The notes beneath the pieces were generated by a model. The model did not search any database. It was given only the letters and a program-made list of their open reading frames with translations, and was not told where the DNA came from. Shown here piece by piece: positions 27,060 to 34,373 of a stretch of DNA of 64,000 bases. Made by a program: the position numbers and the translations under genes. The stretch's first letter is position 1. Each line of letters starts with the position of its first letter. Source of the DNA: Terriglobus tenax (GTDB taxonomy: Bacteria > Acidobacteriota > Terriglobia > Terriglobales > Acidobacteriaceae). The stretch lies in assembly GCF_025685395.1 (NCBI RefSeq), contig NZ_JAGSYA010000004.1:1-64000 (forward strand), in the 5' to 3' direction.

Positions 27060-27743
27060 TTATGCAAATAAAGTAGCCCAATCCTGGGGTGAATCGCAGG
27101 TAAGACTGGGAACGTCCATTGCGAGGGTGACCGATGATAGCCCAAAGGTGCAGCCCAGGGACCAAGCTCCGGCGTTTTGCGCCGTAAGAATGTCGACAAT
27201 GGAATCACCGATCATTACGGTCTGGCCGGGTGAGGCGGAGGCCTCCTGCATCAGGGTTTGCAGGCCATGCGGGTCGGGCTTCTTGCTGTGGAAGCTGTTA
27301 CCTCCATAGTTCTGAAAGAAAAAGGGTTCCAGGCCAAGTGCACGGCAGATGTCGCGAGAAGGGTTCACGGGCTTGTTGGTCAACACGGCCATCTTCAAAT
27401 GGGGTTGAGCCGCGCGGATGGCTTCCAGAGACTGCAGGACGCCATCATAGGCATACGTAAAGTCAAGCTTATGGATCCGGTAGTAGTCCAGAAAGAAAGT
27501 TAGAGCATTCTGCAGGTACTCTTCGTCGTGAATGTCCCCTTCGGGGTCGCCCAGGGCGCGGCGGACCAGCATGGAGGCTCCATCGCCGATGTACGAGGCG
27601 ATGACTGCGTCCGGCAGGTGCGGCTTTCCCAGGTGGTCCAGGGTGGCGTTGACGGAGTTACAGAGGTCTTGTCGGGAGTCGATCAGTGTGCCGTCCAGAT
27701 CGAAGACAAGAAGGCGGAGGTCAGCGGAATGCGGAAGAGCCAT
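27060..27743 (-). CDS. gph: HAD phosphatase, phosphoglycolate phosphatase-like
   Basis: The 227-residue protein is a HAD-superfamily phosphatase. The nucleophile motif VFDLDGTLIDS (Asp15, Asp17), motif II VLTNKP, and motif III lysine plus motif IV PDPHGLQTLM and MIGDSIVDILTAQNAG are all present. Gph-type enzymes hydrolyse 2-phosphoglycolate; close relatives act on MurNAc-6-phosphate or other sugar phosphates, so substrate is uncertain. An upstream in-frame start adds 20 residues but overlaps a region close to the neighbouring terminator. GAGAAG precedes the chosen ATG. Confidence 0.85.
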   Translation of the reverse strand: MALPHSADLRLLVFDLDGTLIDSRQDLCNSVNATLDHLGKPHLPDAVIASYIGDGASMLVRRALGDPEGDIHDEEYLQNALTFFLDYYRIHKLDFTYAYDGVLQSLEAIRAAQPHLKMAVLTNKPVNPSRDICRALGLEPFFFQNYGGNSFHSKKPDPHGLQTLMQEASASPGQTVMIGDSIVDILTAQNAGAWSLGCTFGLSSVTLAMDVPSLTCDSPQDWATLFA

Positions 27744-27801
27744 CTTCTCTAGGGTGCAGTGGAGAGAGGGGAGGGTGCAAGTATCTGAAACGCTTCCATA
27801 C

Positions 27802-27835
27802 AAAAAAGAGCGGCGGAGTCTGCACTCTCCGCCGC
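27802..27835 (-). terminator. Intrinsic terminator of the TGSG-repeat gene
   Basis: Read on the minus strand, GCGGCGGAG and CTCCGCCGC (27827-27835 with 27810-27818) pair perfectly with an eight-base loop and are followed by TCTTTTTT (27809-27802). It sits 20 bases beyond the stop of the gene at 27855. This separates that gene from gph. Confidence 0.8.
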
Positions 27836-27854
27836 GGTAAGGATGGTGTGATTT

Positions 27855-28760
27855 TTAGCGGATTTCGATATCGCCCGAGCCTGTTTCAGCCTTGATGACC
27901 GGGCCACCGCCATTGACCGCACCAAGAACATGGTGGCGGTTCAGTGTGCCCTGCATCAGGATGGGCTGGGCCACACGGACGGTTCCGGAGCCGGTCGAGG
28001 CGTTCAGGGAAAATTTGGCATTGCCTACGGTCAGACGAACGGAACCGGAGCCTGTTTCCAGCTTCCAGTCCGAAGACGGATTGCCTTCAATTTCAATGTC
28101 GCCTGAGCCGGTTCCTGCACGCAGGCCGCCATTGAAGCCGCGGATGCGAAGGGAACCGGAGCCGGTTTGTGCGCGAACATCGCCGGCGGCGGACTGGCGC
28201 AACTCAATGTCACCGGAACCGGTCTGGAGCATGGCCGAGCCGTGAATGCCATCGGCCCGAATCGAACCGGAGCCGGTCTCAAGCCGTGCCTCGGATCCGA
28301 TGTTGGAGACCTGGACATCCCCCGAACCTGTGCTGGCCGTAACCGAGCCCATGACGCCTCCAACCATGACATTGCCGGAACCGGAGGTGGCGTGCAGCAT
28401 GGTATTGGCCGGGACATTGATGTCGTAGTCGATGACGATATTGCGGTAGAGATCGTTGCCGCGCGTCTGGCCGATGGTGACGCTGGAGCCCGACTGCACG
28501 ACAGGCGGGTTTGAGACGATCTGCCGGATGCGGTCATCGGAGTTGCCCGACAGCCATCCGCCGGAGCCGGCGCGGACATGGCCGACAACACGGACCTCGG
28601 AGCCCGAGCCGGGAACGACCTTCACGTAACCGGAGCCGGTCGAAACACTGACGTTCGCCGTTCCTGAGACGGAAAGGGTACGGGTGAAGTCCTCTGCCGA
28701 GGCCAGCACGGCGACGGCGGCAAGTGCGGTGGCGGTAAGTACGGTACGAAGAATGTTCAT
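27855..28760 (-). CDS. Exported DUF4097-like TGSG-repeat protein
   Basis: The 301-residue protein starts with a Sec signal peptide (MNILRTVLTATALAAVAVLA, likely cut after ASA) and then consists of short beta strands spaced by about ten xTGSGxhxh motifs (for example STGSGDVQV, ETGSGSIRA, QTGSGDIEL, GTGSGDIEI). This pattern is typical of DUF4097 / head-GIN-like putative adhesin domains, which probably form a right-handed beta-helix or stacked sheet in the envelope. Function is unknown. It is 36 bases downstream of an RND-type adaptor gene on the same strand, and a terminator follows it. Confidence 0.85.
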   Translation of the reverse strand: MNILRTVLTATALAAVAVLASAEDFTRTLSVSGTANVSVSTGSGYVKVVPGSGSEVRVVGHVRAGSGGWLSGNSDDRIRQIVSNPPVVQSGSSVTIGQTRGNDLYRNIVIDYDINVPANTMLHATSGSGNVMVGGVMGSVTASTGSGDVQVSNIGSEARLETGSGSIRADGIHGSAMLQTGSGDIELRQSAAGDVRAQTGSGSLRIRGFNGGLRAGTGSGDIEIEGNPSSDWKLETGSGSVRLTVGNAKFSLNASTGSGTVRVAQPILMQGTLNRHHVLGAVNGGGPVIKAETGSGDIEIR

Positions 28761-28796
28761 GGTGGCTCCTCCTATCTTTTCATGCTGAGGGACTGG

Positions 28797-30005
28797 CTAC
28801 TGCTGCAGAATGACCTGATCGTTCTGGCTGATTCCGCTGAGCACTTCGGTGCGTGTGCCGTTGGAGATGCCAACCTTCACGGCAACCTTGCGGCGGCCCT
28901 TGTCGGCCTTGGCATCGGGAACCTCGACGCTGGCATTGCGCTGTTTGTCGTAGATCACAGCCTGCTCCGGCACCGTGAGCACATTCTTGTGTTCTTCCAG
29001 GATGATTTCCGCGTTGGCGGTCATGTTGGCCTTCAGCTCGCCGCCGGGGTTGTCGATGGAAACGCGCACCTCGAAGGTGGTGACGTTATCTTTTTCGACG
29101 CCGAGCGGAGCGATCTTGGTGACCTTACCGTTGAAGACCTTGTCCTTGAAGCTCTCTACGCGGATACGGGCCGGCTGGCCCATGTAGACCTTGCCGATAT
29201 CGCTCTCGTCGACCTTGCCCTGAACGTAGACCTGCGATGTGTCGCCGAGGGTCATGACCAGGGTTGCGGTTGATCCCATCACGAGAATGGAGCTGACAGC
29301 ATTGCCAAGCTCAACATCGCGGGAGAGCACGACACCGTCCATAGGAGAGACGATGTTGGTGTAGCTGAGCTGCTCTTCGAGCTGCCGAAGCGATGCCTGC
29401 GCCTGGGCTACCTGGGCCTGCGCCTGGTGTAACTTGGCGGTATCAACGGTGATCTGTGCCAGGGCCTTATCGCGGGCGTTGGCGGCGGCGGCGTACTTCT
29501 GCTGCGCATCATCCAGGGCCTGCTGGCTTACAACGCCTTCCTTGGACATGGCCAGCGCACGCTCAAAGGTGTGCTTGAAGTTCGGCAGATCGGGAGCCTC
29601 TGCGTTTACTTTGTCGAACTCGATGGCAGCCTGTGCGGCGTGCGCGTTGGACTCGGCCGCGGTGAGTTGTGCCTTTTGCGCGGCAACCTGATCCAGCAGC
29701 TCCTGCTGATCGAGCTGGGCCAGCGGCTGGCCAGTCTTGACCGGCTGATTGATGTCAGTAAACAGCTTGGTGACGATGCCCGAAGCCTTGGACTTAACCT
29801 CGACCTTCAGAATGGGCTGAACCTTGCCGGTTGCGACAACGGAGCGGGCGATGTCGCCACGCTCGACCTTGGAAAGCTGCGAGGCTTCAATCTTTGAGCT
29901 GGAGCCGGAGGCCTTGATGGCAAAGGTGAGCCCAACGGCCAGAACGACGACGGCAATTCCGCCCCAGATGTAGAGTTTGCGCTTGGATTTGCGGGCTGCG
30001 GCCAT
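28797..30005 (-). CDS. RND/ABC-type periplasmic adaptor (HlyD/MacA family)
   Basis: The 402-residue protein has a single N-terminal anchor (KLYIWGGIAVVVLAVGLTFAI), a biotinyl-lipoyl-like segment KVEVKSKASGIVTKLFTDIN, a long coiled coil rich in alanine and glutamine (about residues 90-210) and a beta-barrel segment. This is the adaptor architecture of MacA/HlyD efflux systems, with the MacA-type pattern SSSPMDGVVLSRDVELGNAV-like run present as SPMDGVVLSRDVELGN. No transporter or outer-membrane channel gene is adjacent; the next gene is the TGSG-repeat protein, so the partner is unknown. Confidence 0.9.
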   Translation of the reverse strand: MAAARKSKRKLYIWGGIAVVVLAVGLTFAIKASGSSSKIEASQLSKVERGDIARSVVATGKVQPILKVEVKSKASGIVTKLFTDINQPVKTGQPLAQLDQQELLDQVAAQKAQLTAAESNAHAAQAAIEFDKVNAEAPDLPNFKHTFERALAMSKEGVVSQQALDDAQQKYAAAANARDKALAQITVDTAKLHQAQAQVAQAQASLRQLEEQLSYTNIVSPMDGVVLSRDVELGNAVSSILVMGSTATLVMTLGDTSQVYVQGKVDESDIGKVYMGQPARIRVESFKDKVFNGKVTKIAPLGVEKDNVTTFEVRVSIDNPGGELKANMTANAEIILEEHKNVLTVPEQAVIYDKQRNASVEVPDAKADKGRRKVAVKVGISNGTRTEVLSGISQNDQVILQQ

Positions 30006-30103
30006 GGTACAGGTCCCTCCGGGAATCTTGATGACGGAGAGAGGTACGCAGTTCCTACGGGGTTGGTTCCGTAAAAATTAAAACTTGCAGGTTCAACCTG
30101 GGA

Positions 30104-30703
30104 CTAATACCTGCGCAGGACGCCGAGCACCTTGCCCTGGATGGTGACGGCGGCGGCGGGAGCGAAGATCGGAGCCATCTCGGAGTTTGAGGGCTGAAGG
30201 CGGATCATGCTGCCTTCACGGTAGAAGCGTTTCAGGGTGGCATCGGTGCCATCCACCAGGGCAACGACGATCTCGCCCTCCCGTGCGGTGCGCGTGCGCT
30301 CCACCAGCACGTAATCTCCGGAGACGATGTGTTCATCGCGCATGGAGTCTCCCCGGACCTCGAGAGCAAAGACCTCACGGTTACCCAGGATGTCGCCCAA
30401 CGAGATGGTCTCCGCAGTTTCAATGGCTTCTACTGGCCGGCCGGCGGCGATGCGGCCAAGCAGGGGAAGACGATCAGCTCCCTTTTTGGAACGAGCCGGA
30501 AGCACATCAATCGATCGGCTGCGGTTGTGCGCCCGCTGCAGAAGCCCTTTGTTCTGCAGATTGGTGATGTGCTTATGTACGGTGGCGAGCGAATTGACTC
30601 CCAGTCCGGTGGCGATCTCCTCATAGGACGGCGAGTAGCCGCAACGCTGCGTAAATGAGGAAAGGAAGTCGAGAACGTCTTTTTGCCGCCGTGTAATCGC
30701 CAT
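30104..30703 (-). CDS. lexA: SOS repressor LexA
   Basis: LexA represses SOS genes and self-cleaves with RecA. The 199-residue protein begins MAITRRQKDVLDFLSSFT; its winged helix is YEEIATGLGVNSLATVHKH. The cleavage site Ala87-Gly88 (IAAGRPVEA), Ser120 (VRGDSM) and Lys158 (TLKRF) form the S24 protease set. The ATG at 30703 gives the family-like N-terminus; an ATG three codons earlier is also possible. The gene is divergent from the response regulator gene. Direct repeats described at 30716-30733 lie just before it. Confidence 0.96.
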   Translation of the reverse strand: MAITRRQKDVLDFLSSFTQRCGYSPSYEEIATGLGVNSLATVHKHITNLQNKGLLQRAHNRSRSIDVLPARSKKGADRLPLLGRIAAGRPVEAIETAETISLGDILGNREVFALEVRGDSMRDEHIVSGDYVLVERTRTAREGEIVVALVDGTDATLKRFYREGSMIRLQPSNSEMAPIFAPAAAVTIQGKVLGVLRRY

Positions 30704-30715
30704 GGATGACATTGT

Positions 30716-30733
30716 AGCGAATAAAAAGCGAAT
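30716..30733 (-). promoter_or_regulatory. Direct repeat before lexA, possible operator
   Basis: AGCGAAT occurs twice with an 11-base period, one turn of the helix (30716-30722 and 30727-30733), 13 to 30 bases upstream of the lexA ATG. On the coding strand this reads ATTCGCT-N4-ATTCGCT. Direct-repeat operators are known for LexA in some groups. No classical palindromic SOS box was seen, so an operator role is inference. Confidence 0.3.
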
Positions 30734-30921
30734 CACAAGAAAAGAGATTGTTAGAGGTTCTCATTTTGCTTCCTGCTCCATTCCTGTTTTGGGCACGTTA
30801 CCTAAAACATTGGCGCATGGGGGATTGCCGGTCGGCTTCTTCCGACTCAAGGTAGATACGTACCCGCAGAATGGTTGCGAGGTATGAGTACGGGCCGGTT
30901 TGTTGAGAAGTGGAGAGGTCT

Positions 30922-31683
30922 ATGGGCATTTTGCTGGTGGAAGACGACAAGGCGCTGGGGATGTTGCTGAAGCAGGGGCTGGAGCGGGAAGGCTACGCTG
31001 TTGAGTGGTTGCAGGATGGAGAGACCGCTCTAAACCACGTTGAGGAAGAAGGCCCGGATCTGGTGGTCCTGGATTTGAGTCTTCCGAAGATGGATGGCGC
31101 ACAGTTGCTGGAAGAGGTGCATCGCAGGCTGCCGCAGACCTCGGTGTTGGTTCTGACGGGCCGTACGAAGGTGGAGGAGCGAGTCCGCTGCCTGGACCTT
31201 GGCGCCGATGACTACCTGTTAAAACCGTTTAGTTTTCATGAACTGACGGCCCGCTGCCGCGCGGTCATGCGGCGCAAGGAACAGGCTGGCCCTGAGCAGG
31301 TGCTTAAATACGGTCTTGTGGAGATCAATCGTGTGCTTCGCCAGGTCCTGGTTGGAGGCGTGGAGGTTGAACTGACCGCCAAGGAGTATGCGCTGCTGGA
31401 GTATCTGCTGCAGCACAAGGGAAAGGCCGTTTGCCGGGCGCAGTTGCTGAAAGAGGTGTGGCACACGACCTCGCATACCGGTACCAATGTGGTGGATGTG
31501 TATATCAACTACCTGCGCCGCAAGCTGACGGTCCAGGGAGTCGCCGACGGTGTCGCACTGATTGAGACAGTGCGTGGCGAAGGCTACCGGTTGAGCAACG
31601 TTCCCTTTCGGAAGCTCACGCAGCAGAGAAACGGCCAGGGGACGGGAGCCGGACATTCCCCTCTGATGCTGCAGCGCGCCTGA
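30922..31683 (+). CDS. OmpR-type response regulator
   Basis: The 253-residue protein has a receiver domain with acidic pair Asp8-Asp9, phospho-acceptor Asp51 (VVLDLSLPKMDG), Thr79 and Lys101, followed by a winged-helix domain: VELTAKEYALLEYLLQHKGK, VCRAQLLKEVWHTTSHTGTNVVDVYINYLRRK (read in parts). It is a two-component DNA-binding regulator. The ATG at 30922 follows GGAGAGG by three bases; a GTG 12 bases earlier is possible. No sensor kinase is beside it except for the small HisKA-like protein next door. It precedes the sigma-54 activator and flagellar genes. Confidence 0.92.
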   Translation: MGILLVEDDKALGMLLKQGLEREGYAVEWLQDGETALNHVEEEGPDLVVLDLSLPKMDGAQLLEEVHRRLPQTSVLVLTGRTKVEERVRCLDLGADDYLLKPFSFHELTARCRAVMRRKEQAGPEQVLKYGLVEINRVLRQVLVGGVEVELTAKEYALLEYLLQHKGKAVCRAQLLKEVWHTTSHTGTNVVDVYINYLRRKLTVQGVADGVALIETVRGEGYRLSNVPFRKLTQQRNGQGTGAGHSPLMLQRA

Positions 31684-31688
31684 GCCCC

Positions 31689-31922
31689 ATGGAGAGTGCT
31701 CGCGTAGAACTGGTGCAGGAACTGAGTGGGATGCTGCATGACCTTTGCCAGCCGTTGACGGCTCTGCAATGCCGCCTCGAACTGGCGGAGCTTGGCGAAG
31801 ATGAGACGGGGCTGCGTCGTGCCATATCCGAAGGTCTGGTGGAGTGTGAACGGCTGAACAGTATTGCCGCCCGCATGCGCGAGCACCTGCGGGGGGCGAT
31901 GCAATGCGCCCCCAGGGGATAG
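31689..31922 (+). CDS. Stand-alone histidine-kinase dimerization (HisKA-like) protein
   Basis: The 77-residue protein contains an H-box [21 protein letters not shown], the dimerization-and-phosphotransfer pattern His-Asp/Glu-x-x-x-Pro of HisKA kinases, followed by a second helix ([17 protein letters not shown]). It has no ATPase domain, sensor or membrane segment, so it cannot autophosphorylate and may be a phosphotransfer protein or a regulator of a kinase. The ATG is 5 bases after the response-regulator stop and its stop is four bases before the sigma-54 activator ATG. The tight packing suggests one phosphorelay unit. Confidence 0.7.
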   Translation: MESARVELVQELSGMLHDLCQPLTALQCRLELAELGEDETGLRRAISEGLVECERLNSIAARMREHLRGAMQCAPRG

Positions 31923-31926
31923 AACG

Positions 31927-33135
31927 ATGCCGTTTGAAACAAGATCTTCGGATGCTCCCATTGCTGTCCGTTGCGCGGTAGTAGTAAGTCCGGATGGAGA
32001 CCGTAGACTTCGCTGGGCTGAGGCATTGACCGGGCTACGCTGGCAGGTTGAGGTGGCCCAGGGCGGGGCCGAGGCGATGACCTGCATGGAGCGTCGCATT
32101 CCCGAGGCGCTGGTTGTGGATCACTGGTTGCCGGACTTAGAGGTCGAGGGTTTTATCTCCTGGGTCCGCGAGGCGTTTCCAGGTGTCGATATCGTTCGTG
32201 CAGATGGTATGGCAACCGGAGATGGGCCGCGCAGTCCGCGGCGGCATGAATTGCTTCACGCACTACGATCGGCGGAAGACGAGAGTTTCAACCTTCCGGA
32301 AGCTGCGCCTGTAGCTGCGGTGCCGAGAGTGGTTCCCATGCCGGTCGCGGCTGCCGAGCTTTCGACCGATGCCGTGTTGTTGCCGGGGCTGATCGGAGCC
32401 AGTGTCGGGATGCGGACTCTGGCGCGGATGGTACGCCTGGTTGCTCCGCGCAGCGCAACCGTGCTGATCGAAGGCGAAACCGGAACAGGAAAAGAAGTGG
32501 TGGCGCGTGCGATTCACCGTTTGAGTCCGCGTGTGCAGAAGCCGTTTGTGACGCTGAACTGCGCAGCAATCCCGGAGGCATTGCTGGAGGCCGAGTTGTT
32601 TGGTCACACGCGGGGAGCCTTTACCGGAGCGGTGCAGTCACGCACCGGACGCATTGAGGCGGCCCACGGCGGAACCCTGTTTCTGGATGAGATCGGGGAG
32701 ATGCCCCTGACGCTGCAGGCCAAGATGCTGCGCTTCCTTGAAAATGGTGAGCTGCAGAGGGTCGGCGATAACGAGACGATCCGCGTGGATGTACGCGTGG
32801 TTGGGGCTACGCATCGAGACCTGGAGAGAATGAGCGGGGAGCGGAGTTTTCGTTTGGACCTTTACCATCGCCTGGCGGTTTTTCCGGTTACGATTCCGCC
32901 GCTACGCGAGCGCAAGGAGGATATCCCGCTGCTGGTGGCATACTTCCTGGACAAACTGGGCGAGGAGATGCCGCAGAAGCGTCTGCGACCGGAAGCCATG
33001 GATGGTCTGCTGTCGTATGAATGGCCGGGCAATGTCCGCGAACTGGGACACGTATTGGAGCGTGCCGCAATTCTTGCCGAGGAGCGTCCGGAGATTGGAC
33101 CGGAAGAGATTGTGCTGCGCCGCAAGCGCCTTTGA
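31927..33135 (+). CDS. Sigma-54 activator (NtrC-type) lacking DNA-binding domain
   Basis: The 402-residue protein has a degenerate receiver (Asp65 in [10 protein letters not shown] remains, the acidic pair and lysine are not clear) and a full AAA+ domain: Walker A GETGTGKE (183-190), the GAFTGA sigma-54 contact loop (230-235), Walker [11 protein letters not shown] and the ending [16 protein letters not shown]. It then stops at RRKRL, without the C-terminal Fis-type helix-turn-helix. Helicobacter pylori FlgR is built in this way and activates flagellar genes without a DNA site. A -24/-12 promoter and flgB follow 70-130 bases downstream. Confidence 0.9.
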   Translation: MPFETRSSDAPIAVRCAVVVSPDGDRRLRWAEALTGLRWQVEVAQGGAEAMTCMERRIPEALVVDHWLPDLEVEGFISWVREAFPGVDIVRADGMATGDGPRSPRRHELLHALRSAEDESFNLPEAAPVAAVPRVVPMPVAAAELSTDAVLLPGLIGASVGMRTLARMVRLVAPRSATVLIEGETGTGKEVVARAIHRLSPRVQKPFVTLNCAAIPEALLEAELFGHTRGAFTGAVQSRTGRIEAAHGGTLFLDEIGEMPLTLQAKMLRFLENGELQRVGDNETIRVDVRVVGATHRDLERMSGERSFRLDLYHRLAVFPVTIPPLRERKEDIPLLVAYFLDKLGEEMPQKRLRPEAMDGLLSYEWPGNVRELGHVLERAAILAEERPEIGPEEIVLRRKRL

Positions 33136-33201
33136 TCCGCGATAAGTTACCCGGCTCTAATCTTTGCCGCTGAGAGTCTTCTTAGATGAAGCCTTTTGTT
33201 G

Positions 33202-33217
33202 TGGCGCGCAACCTGCA
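33202..33217 (+). promoter_or_regulatory. Sigma-54 (-24/-12) promoter before flgB
   Basis: TGGCGCG-CAAC-CTGCA matches the sigma-54 consensus TGGCACG-N4-TTGCW, with GG and GC the correct ten bases apart (GG at 33203-33204, GC at 33215-33216). Expected start of transcription is about 33228, 33 bases before the flgB ATG. Position directly after a sigma-54 activator supports it. Confidence 0.7.
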
Positions 33218-33260
33218 TTCTCTATCGGCGTAGACAGCCATTGCTTGAGAGGGAAGTGCG

Positions 33261-33614
33261 ATGCAGACAAGTGCGATGAGTGATGCGTTGGTGCGGTATC
33301 TTGACCTGGCCAGCACGCAGATGAAGCTGACGGCCAGCAACATAGCAAATGCCGACACCCCGGGCTATCGCACACAGGGGTTCAGCTTTGAAGAGCAGAT
33401 GCGGCAGGCGATGTCCGGGAGTGCGAGTGGAGCGTTCTCCCCGGAAGTGCAGGATGTTGACGGTCTGGTCGCGCGTACTGACGGCAACAACGTCTCCCTG
33501 GAGCGCGAGGGGCTGGAGATGGCGAAATCGCAGCTTACTTTCCGCACGGGAGTCGATCTGCTGCGACATGAATACTCGCGCATGACGGACGCAATCAAAT
33601 CGGACGGTAAGTGA
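33261..33614 (+). CDS. flgB: Flagellar basal-body rod protein FlgB
   Basis: FlgB is a proximal rod subunit. The 117-residue protein has the rod N-terminal signature LTASNIANADTPGYRTQGF followed by FEEQMRQAM and the C-terminal LTFRTGVDLLRHEYSRMTDAI, the usual length. GAGAGGGAAGTGCG precedes the ATG. It is the first gene downstream of the -24/-12 promoter. The stop overlaps the flgC ATG by one base (TGATG). Confidence 0.95.
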   Translation: MQTSAMSDALVRYLDLASTQMKLTASNIANADTPGYRTQGFSFEEQMRQAMSGSASGAFSPEVQDVDGLVARTDGNNVSLEREGLEMAKSQLTFRTGVDLLRHEYSRMTDAIKSDGK

Positions 33615-34054
33615 TGAATCTCTTTGGCGTGATGGACATTAGCGCATCGGCTTTGCAGGCAGAGCGGGTACGGGCCGAGGTCACAGCCAGCAACATGGCC
33701 AATGCTGAGACGACGAGGACGGCTGAAGGCGGCCCGTATCGCCGCCAGCAGGTCGTCTTTCAGACGCAGGGCCAGGAGACGAACTTCGGCTCGTCCTTGA
33801 TGGCGCACCTGGGTTCAAACACCATCGGCGGTGTGGAGATCGCAGGTGTACAGGATGATGCGAAAGCTCCTGTGATGCGTTTCGATCCCGGGCATCCGGA
33901 TGCGAACGCGAATGGATATGTTGCGTATCCGGACATCGATCCATTGACGGAAATGGTGGACCTGATGAGTGCACAACGCAGCTACGGCATGAATGCCTCG
34001 GCGGTGCAGGCGGAGAAGAACATGATTACCAGTTCACTGGACATTCTGAAGTAG
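33614..34054 (+). CDS. flgC: Flagellar basal-body rod protein FlgC
   Basis: FlgC is a proximal rod subunit. The 146-residue protein begins MNLFGVMDISASALQAERVR and has VTASNMANAETTRTAEGGPYRRQQV plus the C-terminal YPDIDPLTEMVDLMSAQRSYGMNASA (read in parts), all typical of FlgC. The ATG overlaps the flgB stop; a GTG three bases earlier exists. The gap to fliE is ten bases. Confidence 0.95.
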   Translation: MNLFGVMDISASALQAERVRAEVTASNMANAETTRTAEGGPYRRQQVVFQTQGQETNFGSSLMAHLGSNTIGGVEIAGVQDDAKAPVMRFDPGHPDANANGYVAYPDIDPLTEMVDLMSAQRSYGMNASAVQAEKNMITSSLDILK

Positions 34055-34064
34055 AGAGGCTGCG

Positions 34065-34361
34065 ATGGACGCAATTCAGCTGACAGGAAGCATTCCCCAA
34101 ATCGCGAGTACCCCGGCAGTGGGCCGTACGGAGCAGGCGGTTTCGCCTTTCGCCAATGTGCTGGCCAGCGCCATGCAGGACGCCACAGCTTTGGAGAAGC
34201 AGGCGCAGATGACGGTGAAGGGGCTGATGGACGGTAGCGGCGTGGAGGTGCACCAGGCAATGATCGCCACCCAGAAGGCCGACATGGCTTTTGAACTGGC
34301 GCTTCAGGTGCGCAACAAGGCTGTGGCGGCCTACCAGCAGATGATGCAGATGCAGTTTTAG
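34065..34361 (+). CDS. fliE: Flagellar hook-basal body protein FliE
   Basis: FliE joins the MS ring to the rod. The 98-residue protein shows FANVLASAMQDATALEKQAQ and the conserved C-terminal VHQAMIATQKADMAFELALQVRNK followed by AYQQMMQMQF. GAGAGGCTGCG precedes the ATG. It sits between flgC and fliF in the standard flgBC-fliEFGHI order. Confidence 0.95.
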   Translation: MDAIQLTGSIPQIASTPAVGRTEQAVSPFANVLASAMQDATALEKQAQMTVKGLMDGSGVEVHQAMIATQKADMAFELALQVRNKAVAAYQQMMQMQF

Positions 34362-34373
34362 GGTGGCGCGGTA

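Noticed and set aside
27900-28700. CRISPR-like regular repeats in the TGSG-repeat gene
   Set aside because: The repeats are in-frame protein repeats of variable length with no conserved spacer pattern and no cas genes.
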